Below the pieces are notes generated by a model. That model was not told where the DNA came from and did not search any database. It saw only the letters and a list, made by a program, of their open reading frames with translations. A stretch of DNA of 64,000 nucleotides from Achromobacter arsenitoxydans SY8. GTDB taxonomy: Bacteria > Pseudomonadota > Gammaproteobacteria > Burkholderiales > Burkholderiaceae_B. The position numbers and the translations under genes were made by a program. Location: assembly GCF_000236785.1 (NCBI RefSeq), contig NZ_AGUF01000028.1, positions 1 through 64,000 of the forward strand. The letters are read 5' to 3'. This document shows, piece by piece, positions 27,916 to 36,869 of the stretch. Every line of letters begins with the position of its first letter. Position 1 is the stretch's first letter.

Positions 27916-29415
27916 CTACACGGTGATGTCGATCCACGTGGTTTTCAGATCGCTGTACTTGTCCAGCGCGTGCAGCGATTTGTCGCGGCCGAAGCCGGAC
28001 TGCTTGACGCCGCCGAAGGGCACGGTGATGTCGCCGGCGGCATAGGTATTGACCCAGACCAGGCCCGCCCGCAGGCGGCGCGACAGGCGATGCGCCCGCC
28101 CCAGGTTCGCAGTCCAGAGGCCGGCGCCCAGGCCATACGATGAATCATTGGCCAGCGCGATGGCCTCGTCTTCGGTATGGAAGCGCTGCGCCGCCAGCAC
28201 GGGGCCGAAGATCTCTTCGCGGACCAGCTCGCTGCCGGCATCGACGCAGTCGAAGATGGTGGGCTCGATGTAGAAGCCGCCGGTGTCGGTGCGGACCTGG
28301 CGGCCGCCGATGCGCAAACTTGCGCCCTGGCTGGCGCCGGCCTCGATGCGCGCCATCACCGAGCGCGTCTGCCGTTCGTCCACCATGGCGCCCAGCGTGG
28401 TTTCGGGATCCAGCGGGTTGCCCGGCTGCATGGCGGCGGCGTGCGCGGCCACCTTTTCCATGAAGGTTTCGTAGATGGAGTCGTGCACGTACAGCCGGGA
28501 GCCCGCGATGCAGACTTCGCCCTGGTTCGAGAAGATCGCCAGCGCGGCGATAAGCGCGGCGCGGTCCAGGTCGGGGCAGTCTTCAAAAATAATGTGGGGG
28601 GACTTGCCGCCGCATTCCAGCCAGACTCGCTTCAGGTTGGATTCGCCGGAATAGCTCATGAAGCGCTTGCCGGTGGCGGTTGAGCCGGTAAAGGCCAGGC
28701 AGTCCACATCGGGGTGTACGCCCAGTGCGCGGCCCGCCACCGGACCCGTGCCGGGCACCACATTGAAGACGCCGGCCGGGATGCCGGCTTCCTGCGCCAG
28801 CGCGGCCAGGCGCAGGGCGCTCAACGAGGACTGTTCGGCGGGCTTCAGGATGACGCTGTTGCCCGCGGCCAGCGCGGGCGCAACCTTCCAGGCCGCCATC
28901 AGCAGCGGGTAGTTCCACGGAACCACGGCGGCCACCACGCCGACCGGCTCGCGCGTGACCGTGGCAAGCGCGTCGGGACCGGTGGGCGCGATCTCGTCAT
29001 ACAGTTTGTCGATGGCCTCGCCGTACCAGGCGTAGGTCTGAACGGTTTCGGGCAGGTCGAACGCCAGCGCGTCGCGGATGGGCTTGCCCATGTCCAGGGT
29101 TTCGATCAGCGCCAGTTCTTCCGTGTGTTCGGAGATCAGGGCGGCCAGCTTCAGCATGCGCGACTTGCGCTCGCGCGGCGCAAGCGCGGACCAGACGCCG
29201 CTGTCGAACGCGCGGCGGGCCGCGGCCACCGCCCGGTCTACGTCGGCCTGGCCGCAGGCGGCCACGTCGGCCAGCTTGCGGCCGTCGATGGGGCTGGTGG
29301 CGGGGAAGGTGGCGCCGTCGGCGGCGTCGGCGTAGGCCCCGTCGATGTAGGCCTGGCCGCGCAGCGTCAGCGCTTCCGCCTTTTGCTGCCAGTATTCAAG
29401 AGTGTGCTGTGACAT
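27916..29415 (-). CDS. puuC: Aldehyde dehydrogenase, PuuC-like (gamma-glutamyl-gamma-aminobutyraldehyde dehydrogenase type)
   Basis: A 499-residue NAD(P)-dependent aldehyde dehydrogenase. The catalytic residues are Glu267 (LECGGKSPH) and Cys302 (SNQGEVCIAGSR), and the coenzyme motif AFTGSTATGK is at 241-250. The NQG-VCIAG-R context and length match PuuC/KauB enzymes, which oxidise aminoaldehydes formed from putrescine and other diamines. It follows the M20 amidohydrolase gene by 23 bases and precedes the ABC transporter operon. Broad specificity is common in this group, so the physiological substrate is an inference from context. Confidence 0.85.
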   Translation of the reverse strand: MSQHTLEYWQQKAEALTLRGQAYIDGAYADAADGATFPATSPIDGRKLADVAACGQADVDRAVAAARRAFDSGVWSALAPRERKSRMLKLAALISEHTEELALIETLDMGKPIRDALAFDLPETVQTYAWYGEAIDKLYDEIAPTGPDALATVTREPVGVVAAVVPWNYPLLMAAWKVAPALAAGNSVILKPAEQSSLSALRLAALAQEAGIPAGVFNVVPGTGPVAGRALGVHPDVDCLAFTGSTATGKRFMSYSGESNLKRVWLECGGKSPHIIFEDCPDLDRAALIAALAIFSNQGEVCIAGSRLYVHDSIYETFMEKVAAHAAAMQPGNPLDPETTLGAMVDERQTRSVMARIEAGASQGASLRIGGRQVRTDTGGFYIEPTIFDCVDAGSELVREEIFGPVLAAQRFHTEDEAIALANDSSYGLGAGLWTANLGRAHRLSRRLRAGLVWVNTYAAGDITVPFGGVKQSGFGRDKSLHALDKYSDLKTTWIDITV

Positions 29416-29438
29416 AGGCGATGACCTTGCAGAGGGCG

Positions 29439-30683
29439 CTAGCGCGCGCCGTTGGCCCGAGCCACCATGGCGTCGAGCAGTACGTTGCAGCCGGCTTCCA
29501 GGTGCTCAGGCTGCGCATCTTCGATTTCGTTATGGCTGACGCCGTCCTTGCAGGGCACGAAGATCATCGCGGTGGGCGCGACGGCGGCCATGTACACGGC
29601 GTCGTGCCCAGCGCCGGTGACGATGTTCATGGCGGGCAGGCCGCGGCTGGCGGCGCCCTGGCGGACCTTGTCCACCAGGTCTGAGTCGAAGGGCGTCGGC
29701 GGGAAGTACTGCACGTCCTTCACCTCGACGCGCACGCCATGCGCCACCGCGATGTCGTCGCACACGCGCCGCCACTCCTGGTCCATGCGCGCGAGCGTCG
29801 CTTCGTTCTCGTGGCGCAGGTCGGCGGTGAAGCGGACCTGCCCGGGAATGACGTTGCGCGAACCCGGGTGGGCGTGGATCTCGCCCACGGTTCCCCGCCC
29901 GTGAGGCTGGTGGGTGTTGGCGATGTTGACGACGGCCTGCAGCAGAAAGCTGGCGGCGAACAATGCGTCGCGGCGGATCGGCATGGGCGTAGGGCCCGCG
30001 TGCATTTCCATGCCCGTCACCGTGATGTCGTACCAGCGCAGGCCCAGCGACCCCGTCACCACGCCGATGGTTTTCTCTTCGTGTTCGAGGATCGGGCCCT
30101 GTTCGATGTGGGCCTCGAAGTAGGCGTCCACCGGCCGGCCGCCCACCGGGTCCTGGCCCGCGTAGCCGATGGCCTGCAGTTCGTCGCGCACGCTGATTCC
30201 CTGCGCGTCGCGCGCGCTCAGCGCCGTCTCAAGGGGAAATTTACCGGCGAATACGCCGGAGCCCATCATGACCGGCACGAAGCGCGAGCCCTCTTCGTTG
30301 GTCCAGATGGCCACTTCGAGCGGGGCTTCAGTGATCACGCCGGCATCGTTGAGCGTGCGCATGACTTCCAGACCGGCCAGCACGCCGTAGCAGCCGTCGA
30401 ACTTGCCGCCGGTGGGCTGGGTGTCGATATGGCTGCCGGTCATGACCGGCGGCAGGCTGTCGTCGCGGCCGGCGCGGCGGGCAAAGATATTGCCCACCTG
30501 ATCCACGCGCACCGCCATGCCGGCATCTCGCATCCAGCCGGTGACCAGGTCGCGGCCCTGGCCGTCCAGCGCGGTCAGCGCCAGGCGGCAATTGCCGCCC
30601 TTGGGCGTGGCGCCGATCCGAGCCAGGTCCATCAGCGACTGCCACAGCCGGTTGCCATCAATGGACAGAGTAGGGGAAGTCAT
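29439..30683 (-). CDS. M20-family Zn-dependent hydrolase (N-carbamoyl-L-amino-acid hydrolase / allantoate amidohydrolase type)
   Basis: A 414-residue protein of the AmaB/HyuC/AllC branch: GSHIDTQPTGGKFDGCYGVL carries the first metal-binding His and the bridging Asp, NEEGSRF the metal-binding Glu pair, and the dimerisation-domain segment includes MHAGPTPM. These enzymes hydrolyse N-carbamoyl amino acids, ureidopropionate or allantoate. I chose the ATG at 30683 because it starts the family-like MTSPTLSIDGNRLWQSL; the frame is open upstream but the added residues are Pro/Arg-rich and unlike the family. It lies directly downstream of the GntR-type regulator. Confidence 0.88.
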   Translation of the reverse strand: MTSPTLSIDGNRLWQSLMDLARIGATPKGGNCRLALTALDGQGRDLVTGWMRDAGMAVRVDQVGNIFARRAGRDDSLPPVMTGSHIDTQPTGGKFDGCYGVLAGLEVMRTLNDAGVITEAPLEVAIWTNEEGSRFVPVMMGSGVFAGKFPLETALSARDAQGISVRDELQAIGYAGQDPVGGRPVDAYFEAHIEQGPILEHEEKTIGVVTGSLGLRWYDITVTGMEMHAGPTPMPIRRDALFAASFLLQAVVNIANTHQPHGRGTVGEIHAHPGSRNVIPGQVRFTADLRHENEATLARMDQEWRRVCDDIAVAHGVRVEVKDVQYFPPTPFDSDLVDKVRQGAASRGLPAMNIVTGAGHDAVYMAAVAPTAMIFVPCKDGVSHNEIEDAQPEHLEAGCNVLLDAMVARANGAR

Positions 30684-30762
30684 AGGTCGCCTTGGTGAAT
30701 GGGGGGGAGGTCGGGTGTGGGATGGCGGGCGCACGAAACGGCGGCCCTCGTGCGGGCTGGCG

Positions 30763-31482
30763 TCAGGTGTCCGGCGGGATCTTTCCGGGCGCATCGCCGA
30801 AGTCTTCACGCAGGCGAGCCAGGATGCCCAGCAGGTGCGCATGCATCGCATGGCGCGCCCGGATGGGGTCGCGCGCCATGAGGGCCGTCAGAATGCGCTG
30901 GTGTTCGGCATGGGCCGTTGCCCAGACCTTGGCGTCGACGAAATAGTCCTGCATCCGGCGGTACACGGAGCTGGACAGGGTCAGGCTCCACAAGTGGGCG
31001 ACGCTGGCGGCCAGCGCCGCATTGCCGCAGGCGGCAGCGATGGCGCCATGGAATTCGCGATCGTGCCGGCCAGGGGAGTCGGTCAGGGACATGCCTTCGT
31101 GGGCCTCGCGGATGGCCGCGAGCTGGGCCGGGGTGGCATGCTGGGCCGCCATGCCGGCGCATTCAGGTTCGACGATCAGGCGTGCTTCCAGCAGGTCGAA
31201 AGGACCGATGTCGTCCCGGCTGCGAACCGGATCGGCCGCCGCGCCGTCCTTGTCGGCGACGAATACGCCCGTTCCCACGCGCACTTCGACGTAGCCTTCG
31301 ATCTCCAGTGCGATCAGCGCTTCGCGAATAGATGCGCGGCTGACCTGCAACTGCTCGGCCAGATCCCTTTCCGATGGCAGCCGCCGCCCGCGGGGGAAAT
31401 CGCCCGCTTTGATGCGGCCGGCGATCTGGTCGGCGATCATGCGGTACAAGCGGGTGACGGCAACGGCTTGGAAGGTGCTCAT
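30763..31482 (-). CDS. GntR-family regulator, FadR subfamily
   Basis: A 239-residue regulator with an N-terminal winged helix (ADQIAGRIKAGDFPRGRRLPSERDLAEQLQVSRASIREAL) and a helical FCD ligand domain with metal-binding type His residues (DREFHGAI, HAEHQRIL). It heads the minus-strand run of amidohydrolase, aldehyde dehydrogenase and transporter genes. Two identical 15-base sites lie just upstream, one between a -10-like TATATT and the start codon, so it probably represses its own operon. Confidence 0.92.
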   Translation of the reverse strand: MSTFQAVAVTRLYRMIADQIAGRIKAGDFPRGRRLPSERDLAEQLQVSRASIREALIALEIEGYVEVRVGTGVFVADKDGAAADPVRSRDDIGPFDLLEARLIVEPECAGMAAQHATPAQLAAIREAHEGMSLTDSPGRHDREFHGAIAAACGNAALAASVAHLWSLTLSSSVYRRMQDYFVDAKVWATAHAEHQRILTALMARDPIRARHAMHAHLLGILARLREDFGDAPGKIPPDT

Positions 31483-31506
31483 CGGGCGGTTCGCGCAATG
31501 GTTGGC

Positions 31507-31621
31507 CTGGTGGTCAGGCCACTAATATAGGCACCTCGATATTGAAATAAAAGGAAAATCCGGCGAATTCAGGGAAAACGATGTGAGGGATTTCACCTCT
31601 TTTCGTCTGGTGGTCAGGCCA
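31507..31621. promoter_or_regulatory. Pair of identical GntR-type operators 100 bp apart
   Basis: CTGGTGGTCAGGCCA occurs at 31507-31521 and again at 31607-31621, exactly 100 bp apart. The core TGGTCAGGCCA resembles the FadR-subfamily pattern TGGT, three bases, ACCA. The proximal copy is also part of an inverted repeat TGGCCTG / CAGGCCA (31503-31521). Confidence 0.75.
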
Positions 31622-31669
31622 GTTAAGACGGGATCGGACACCGCAGCGGGAGGCGGCGTCCGGATAGCG

Positions 31670-31960
31670 CTATTGCGCGTCTTCGTCGGGGTCGGGCGTC
31701 TGCGTGAAGGCGCGCACCAGGCGCGCGATGCCGTCGAGTTCATCGTGTGCGCCCAGCACCCATTCCGGCTTGTCAAACGGGCTGTCCGCGGGTGTGCGGT
31801 CCAGGTTCGCCTTCAGGTCATCAAGCAGTTCCAGGGCCATGTCCGTGGCCTGCGGGCTGCTGCGGGTGGATAGGGCGATGGCGATCGCCAGCGCCTGGCG
31901 CATGGCCAACAGGCGGCCGTCCAATTCGGTGTCCATTTGCATGTCCTTGTTTTGCTTCAT
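31670..31960 (-). CDS. Small conserved-type hypothetical protein
   Basis: About 96 residues, mainly helical and acidic: LLAMRQALAIAIALST, then ATDMALELLDDLKANLDR and LDGIARLVRAF. No known domain is recognised. There are several possible starts within 36 bases; the ATG at 31960 has CAGG upstream, and a later ATG preceded by AAGGA is also plausible. It lies alone between the GntR operators and hemN, on the opposite strand from hemN. Confidence 0.6.
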   Translation of the reverse strand: MKQNKDMQMDTELDGRLLAMRQALAIAIALSTRSSPQATDMALELLDDLKANLDRTPADSPFDKPEWVLGAHDELDGIARLVRAFTQTPDPDEDAQ

Positions 31961-32040
31961 GAATGCCTGCATTTTAGGGCCGGACCAAGCCGCTCACGAA
32001 TTCGTGCGATTTGCCCGCAAACGGGTCTCCGGCTTGGGGT

Positions 32041-32054
32041 TTGCGCAAGATCAA
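32041..32054 (+). promoter_or_regulatory. FNR/Anr-type box upstream of hemN
   Basis: TTGCGCAAGATCAA matches the FNR consensus TTGAT-N4-ATCAA at 8 of 10 positions. It lies 35 bases before the hemN start. hemN is a classical anaerobically induced gene, which fits, but the short distance would give a very short leader. Confidence 0.5.
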
Positions 32055-32089
32055 GGTTCGTTCGCCCGCGCAGGCGAATAATCCAGGTT

Positions 32090-33520
32090 ATGCAAGCCGC
32101 TCTACGCCCTCAATCCCTGGAATCGCCGGCGCCCGCCACCGCCGAGCCGCTTTTTCCCCCGCAGCTGCTGGCCCGGCTGGACAAAAACGGGCCGCGTTAT
32201 ACCTCGTATCCCACAGCGGACCGCTATCACGGCGGCTTTGGCGAACAAGACTACCGCCTGGCGCTGCAGCAGCGCCGCGCCGCCAGTCCGGCTGAGCCGC
32301 TGTCGCTCTACGTCCACATCCCCTTTTGCGAATCCGTCTGTTACTACTGCGCCTGTAACAAGGTGGTGACTCGCCACCATGACCGCGCCGCCCGCTATCT
32401 GGACGCCTTGTCGCGGGAGATCGCCCTGCACGTGCAAGAGCTGGGGCAGGGCGTGCCGGTATCGCAATTGCACTTTGGGGGCGGCACCCCGACATTCCTC
32501 TCCGACGAAGAACTGGCGCGCCTGATGGGCGACCTGCGGGCAGCCTTCCATTTCCAGCCCGACGCCGAAATATCCGTTGAAGTGGATCCGCGCACGGCCA
32601 CCCCCGAACGCCTGGCGTATCTGAAGCAGCTGGGCTTCAACCGGCTGAGCTTCGGCGTGCAGGACTTCGACAAGCGGGTGCAGGTGGCGGTGCATCGCGT
32701 GCAGTCCTATGAAGACGTGGCCGCGCTGATGCATAGCGCAAGGGCGCTGGGCTATGCGTCGGTCAATGTGGACCTGATCTATGGCCTGCCCCTGCAGACC
32801 GCAGAATCCTTTGCCCGCACGATCGAGCAAGTGATCGCGTTGCGGCCGGACCGCATCGCGCTCTATGCCTACGCGCACCTGCCCGAACGCTTCAAGCCCC
32901 AGCGCCGCATCCACGAAGCCGACCTGCCCGACCGCGCCACGCGCGTGGGCCTGCTCAGCGCCGCAATCCAGGGATTCCTGGCGCAGGGCTACACCTACAT
33001 CGGCATGGACCATTTCGCGCTGAATACCGACGCGCTGGCCATTGCCAAGCAGCGCGGCGAACTGCACCGCAATTTCCAGGGCTACAGTACGCAGCCTGAC
33101 CGCGACCTCGTGGCGCTGGGCGTGTCCGCCATCGGCCGCATCGGCAACACCTATAGCCAGAACGCCAAGGTGCTCGACGAATACTACGAGGCCATTGAAG
33201 GCGGACGGTTTGCCGTCGAAAGAGGATTGACGCTGAATCCCGACGACCTCGTGCGGCGCGAGGTCATCATGGAAATCATGTGCCAGGGCCGCGTGGATTT
33301 CGCGCGTATCGAAGCGCGCCATGGCCTGCGGTTTGGCGACTACTTCAGCCGCGAGCTCTCCCAGATGGCGAGCCTGGCGGAACTGGGCCTGGTCAACCTG
33401 CACCCGGGAGAACTGCGGGTAACCGGCCTGGGCTGGTATTTTGTGCGCGCGGTGGCCATGGCCTTCGACGGGTATTTGCGCACGGCCGCCACCGGCGCCA
33501 GCTACTCCCGCATCATCTGA
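32090..33520 (+). CDS. hemN: Oxygen-independent coproporphyrinogen III oxidase HemN
   Basis: A 476-residue radical SAM enzyme that decarboxylates coproporphyrinogen III to protoporphyrinogen IX without oxygen in haem synthesis. The cluster motif CX3CX2C is at Cys80, Cys84 and Cys87 (FCESVCYYC) with Cys89 after it, as in HemN. The SAM-binding GGGTPTFL follows, and the C-terminal HemN domain is present (YIGMDHFAL, VALGVSAIGRIGNTY). The start at 32090 gives the usual HemN N-terminus with the NGPRYTSYPTADR segment. An FNR-like box lies upstream. It converges on the response regulator gene with 27 bases between stops. Confidence 0.95.
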   Translation: MQAALRPQSLESPAPATAEPLFPPQLLARLDKNGPRYTSYPTADRYHGGFGEQDYRLALQQRRAASPAEPLSLYVHIPFCESVCYYCACNKVVTRHHDRAARYLDALSREIALHVQELGQGVPVSQLHFGGGTPTFLSDEELARLMGDLRAAFHFQPDAEISVEVDPRTATPERLAYLKQLGFNRLSFGVQDFDKRVQVAVHRVQSYEDVAALMHSARALGYASVNVDLIYGLPLQTAESFARTIEQVIALRPDRIALYAYAHLPERFKPQRRIHEADLPDRATRVGLLSAAIQGFLAQGYTYIGMDHFALNTDALAIAKQRGELHRNFQGYSTQPDRDLVALGVSAIGRIGNTYSQNAKVLDEYYEAIEGGRFAVERGLTLNPDDLVRREVIMEIMCQGRVDFARIEARHGLRFGDYFSRELSQMASLAELGLVNLHPGELRVTGLGWYFVRAVAMAFDGYLRTAATGASYSRII

Positions 33521-33547
33521 CGCTGCGCACGGCGGGGCCGTGTGCGG

Positions 33548-34290
33548 CTATTCCGCAAACTTGTCTCGCAGGTACAGCGCCAGCGACAGGTCGTCGGCAA
33601 GCTGCAACTTGCGCATGGCGCGGCGTTTGTGGGTGCTGACGGTTTTCTTGCTGCGCACCAGGCGTACGGCGATCTGGGTGACCGACAGGCCTTGCCTGAT
33701 GTGTCGCAAAATCTCCACCTCGGAGGTGGTCAGCAGCGCATGAGGTGAAGAGGGCGGCTGGCTGTGGATCTTGCCTTCTTGCACGGATAGAAACGGCGCC
33801 TTGCCGCCGACCACTCCCTTGATCATGTCCGGCAGCAGGACCATGCCCCATTGTTTGGCGAGGTAGCCATTGGCGCCCGCGCGATAGGCGGCGTATTCGG
33901 TTTCAAGCCGATTCCCCGCGGAAAACGTGATGATCGCCATGTCGGGATGGTAGCGGCGGACGCGCCGCAGGAAGTTCACGCCGTCCCAGGGGTCCAGAGG
34001 CAGGTAAAAATCAATGAGGGCCACGTCGCACGGGGTGTGCGCCAATTTTTCCATTAACGTCCGCGCCGAGGTTTCGCGGTGCAGCACCTGAAAGCCCGGC
34101 CGCGTTTCCAGATAGGCGCCGACCCCCAGCGCCACGACGGGGTGGTCGTCCAGGATGGCGACGCGGACGACGGGGGGCGGGCGCGACAGTAGCAGATGGC
34201 GGCGCGTGCCGGTGCCCCCCGCTGGCGCGTCGCGGGCATCGCGGGGGTGGGGCCGGGTGACTTGCTGGCTGACTCTGAAACAGGATTCAT
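33548..34290 (-). CDS. LuxR/NarL-type response regulator (RcsB/BvgA-like), apparent frameshift near the N-terminus
   Basis: The receiver domain (acidic pair in AILDDHPVV, phospho-Asp in ALIDFYLPLDPWDGV, Lys in GYLAKQ) and a C-terminal LuxR helix-turn-helix (LTTSEVEILRHIRQGLSVTQIA) are complete. The N-terminus is not straightforward. In the receiver's own frame the only upstream starts (GTG 34354, ATG 34336) have no ribosome site and add about 63 unfamily-like residues. An ATG at 34290 with GTGGAG upstream opens a frame (MNPVSESASKSPG) that would join the receiver exactly if the run of six Cs (34172-34177; Gs on the plus strand) had seven. The coordinates given assume that join. The partner histidine kinase is not in the window. 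Confidence 0.75.
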
Positions 34291-34602
34291 CGTTGCTCCA
34301 CGGTCGGATGGGACGCTTGCGGGCAGCTGCCGCCATGATGCGGCGCTGGCGCACCTGTCCCGATTGGTCCTAGATTTTGGTCGGCAGATTACGTGCTGGA
34401 TTGGCCGAGCGGACGCCAAACTAGTCAAAATCAGACCGACGCACGGCGACCCAGCCAGACACGCCAGGATGTTGTCGGGAAAAAAATTAAGGGCTGGGCG
34501 TGGGGTCGGCGTATATCCAGCGGACAAACACCAGGTCCGGCGCCGGGTCTCCCAGGGCGCGCCACCGTGGCGTTTTCGCTACGGAAAGGGAGCAAAGGGT
34601 GC

Positions 34603-34608
34603 TACAAT
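34603..34608 (+). promoter_or_regulatory. Extended -10 promoter of the thrS leader
   Basis: TGCTACAAT (TACAAT at 34603-34608 with the extended TGn) is the best promoter candidate upstream of thrS; no good -35 is seen. Transcription would start near 34614 and run about 280 bases to the thrS start. Confidence 0.5.
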
Positions 34609-34613
34609 CGGCA

Positions 34614-34896
34614 ACGATATATGCAGCTTAACTTGCTGCCGTTGTCTTGCAGCATATTGATCCGCGCCGCACCGGCCGCGCACCAACAGGCCTACCAACC
34701 ATGCTTTTCCCGCTTGCACGAACTACGACCCGGAACTTTCGCCCTATGTCGCGTTAGTTTTTCGTGCGTCGGGTTTCACCGTGTCAGGTCAGCGGTAGGA
34801 CTCATCAAGACAATCAAATAAACGCGGCTTTGAGGCCGCGTTTTTCGTTTCTGTTTTTCGATTTTTCAGTTCCAAGAACCCCAGGAAGCACTCCCG
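34614..34896 (+). promoter_or_regulatory. thrS leader with internal terminator, possible attenuator
   Basis: The leader contains a full terminator (34821-34845) 52 bases before thrS, an upstream GCCGCG (34675-34680) that could pair with the terminator's left arm CGCGGC and act as an antiterminator, a GCAGC/GCTGC hairpin at 34623-34639, and a 66-codon reading frame (ATG 34621) whose stop TAA (34819-34821) touches the terminator. It has no run of Thr codons. Either thrS is attenuated or a separate small RNA ends here. Confidence 0.45.
34821..34845 (+). terminator. Rho-independent terminator inside the thrS leader
   Basis: AACGCGGC (34821-34828), loop TTTGAG, GCCGCGTT (34835-34842), T-run to 34845. 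It is followed by more T-rich sequence. Confidence 0.85.
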
Positions 34897-36849
34897 ATGG
34901 TACAGATCACATTGCCCGATGGTTCGCAGCGCCAATTTCCGGGGCCGGTAACGGTCGCCGAAGTGGCGCAATCTATCGGTACGGGCCTGGCGAAGGCTGC
35001 CCTGGGCGGCCGCGTGACGTTTGAAGGCGCGGATTCCAAGCTCGTCGACACCAGTTTCCGCATCGAGGGCGATGCCCGCCTGGCAATCGTGACCGCCAAG
35101 GACGCGGACGGCCTGGATCTGATCCGCCATTCCACGGCGCATTTGCTGGCTTACGCGGTCAAAGAGCTGTTTCCCGACGCCCAGGTCACCATCGGCCCCG
35201 TGATCGACAACGGCTTCTACTACGACTTTTCGTACAAGCGCCCCTTCACGCCTGAAGACCTGGCCGCCATCGAAAAGAAGATGGCCGAACTGGCCAAGAA
35301 AGACGAAGTCGTCACGCGCGAAGAATGGTCGCGCGACGACGCCGTCGAATTCTTCAAGGGCATCGGCGAAAAGTACAAGGCGGAAATCATCGCCTCGATC
35401 CCGTCCAACGAACCGCTCAGCCTGTATCGCGAAGGCGACTTCATCGACCTGTGCCGCGGCCCGCACGTGCCGTCCACGGGCAAGCTGAAGGTCTTCAAGC
35501 TGATGAAGGTGGCGGGCGCCTACTGGCGGGGCGACAGCAAGAACGAGATGCTTCAGCGCATCTACGGCACCGCCTGGGCCACCAAGGAAGAACAGGAAGC
35601 CTACCTGCACATGCTGGAAGAGGCCGAACGCCGCGATCACCGCAAGATCGGCCGCGAACTCGACCTGTTCCACTTCCAGGACGAGGCGCCGGGCCTGATT
35701 TTCTGGCATCCCAAGGGCTGGGCCCTGTGGCAGCAGGTGGAGCAGTACATGCGCTCCGTCTACCGCGACAACGGCTACCAGGAAGTCAAGGCGCCGCAGA
35801 TCCTCGATATCTCGCTCTGGAAAAAGACGGGCCACTGGGATAACTACCGTGAAAACATGTTCACGACGGAATCCGAGAACCGCGTTTACGGCCTGAAGCC
35901 GATGAACTGCCCGGGCCACGTGCAGATCTTCAACGCCGGCCTGCATTCCTATCGCGAACTGCCCCTGCGCTATGGCGAATTCGGCCAGTGCCACCGCAAC
36001 GAGCCCTCGGGTTCGCTGCACGGCATGATGCGCGTGCGCGGCTTCACCCAGGACGACGGCCACATTTTCTGTACCGAAGAACAGCTCCAGGACGAGTGCG
36101 CCGATTTCACCGCGCTGCTGCAGAAGGTCTACCGCGACTTCGGCTTCACCGAAGTCCTGTACAAGGTCGCCACCCGTCCCGAAAAACGCATCGGCACGGA
36201 CGAAGTCTGGGATACGGCCGAGGCCGCCCTGATGGAAAGCCTGCGCCGCACCGGCTGCGAATTCGAGATCTCCCCGGGAGAGGGCGCCTTCTACGGCCCG
36301 AAGGTGGAATACACGCTGAAGGACGCCATCGGGCGCCATTGGCAGTGCGGCACGATCCAGGTGGACTTTTCCATGCCCGTGCGCCTGGGCGCCGAATACG
36401 TGGACCAGAACGACCAGCGCCGTCCCCCGGTCATGCTGCACCGGGCCATCCTGGGTTCCCTGGAGCGGTTTATCGGCATGCTGATCGAAAACCACGCCGG
36501 CGCGATGCCTCCGTGGCTGGCTCCGGTGCAGGCTGTCGTATGCTGCATTTCCGAACCTTCGGCCGATTATGCGGCAGAAATCACGCAAAGCCTGAAAAAA
36601 CAAGGCTTTAGAGTAGAGTCCGATTTGCGCGGTGAAAAAATCACTCGTAAAATTCGGGAGCACAGCCTGCAAAAGGTGCCGTACATTCTTGTCGTCGGCG
36701 ACAAGGAGAAGCAGAACGGCACCGTAGCCGTACGCGGACTGGGTGGACTGGACCTTGGCGCCATCGCATACGACGACTTCGTCGCGCGACTCTCCGAGGA
36801 CGTAGCCACCCGTCGCGACGTCAATCAACCTGATAGCAGCGCTGCTTAA
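34897..36849 (+). CDS. thrS: Threonyl-tRNA synthetase
   Basis: A 650-residue class II synthetase that charges tRNA-Thr. Domains in order: TGS (1-62), the N2 editing domain with [16 protein letters not shown] (from about 85), the catalytic core with the zinc ligands in [19 protein letters not shown] and the late ENHAG, and the anticodon-binding domain from about 545. The ATG at 34897 is the family start ([10 protein letters not shown]). infC follows 20 bases after the stop, as in many proteobacteria. The leader carries a terminator, so expression may be controlled by readthrough. Confidence 0.98.
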   Translation: MVQITLPDGSQRQFPGPVTVAEVAQSIGTGLAKAALGGRVTFEGADSKLVDTSFRIEGDARLAIVTAKDADGLDLIRHSTAHLLAYAVKELFPDAQVTIGPVIDNGFYYDFSYKRPFTPEDLAAIEKKMAELAKKDEVVTREEWSRDDAVEFFKGIGEKYKAEIIASIPSNEPLSLYREGDFIDLCRGPHVPSTGKLKVFKLMKVAGAYWRGDSKNEMLQRIYGTAWATKEEQEAYLHMLEEAERRDHRKIGRELDLFHFQDEAPGLIFWHPKGWALWQQVEQYMRSVYRDNGYQEVKAPQILDISLWKKTGHWDNYRENMFTTESENRVYGLKPMNCPGHVQIFNAGLHSYRELPLRYGEFGQCHRNEPSGSLHGMMRVRGFTQDDGHIFCTEEQLQDECADFTALLQKVYRDFGFTEVLYKVATRPEKRIGTDEVWDTAEAALMESLRRTGCEFEISPGEGAFYGPKVEYTLKDAIGRHWQCGTIQVDFSMPVRLGAEYVDQNDQRRPPVMLHRAILGSLERFIGMLIENHAGAMPPWLAPVQAVVCCISEPSADYAAEITQSLKKQGFRVESDLRGEKITRKIREHSLQKVPYILVVGDKEKQNGTVAVRGLGGLDLGAIAYDDFVARLSEDVATRRDVNQPDSSAA

Positions 36850-36869
36850 CATTTCTAGGAGCTTTCAAC

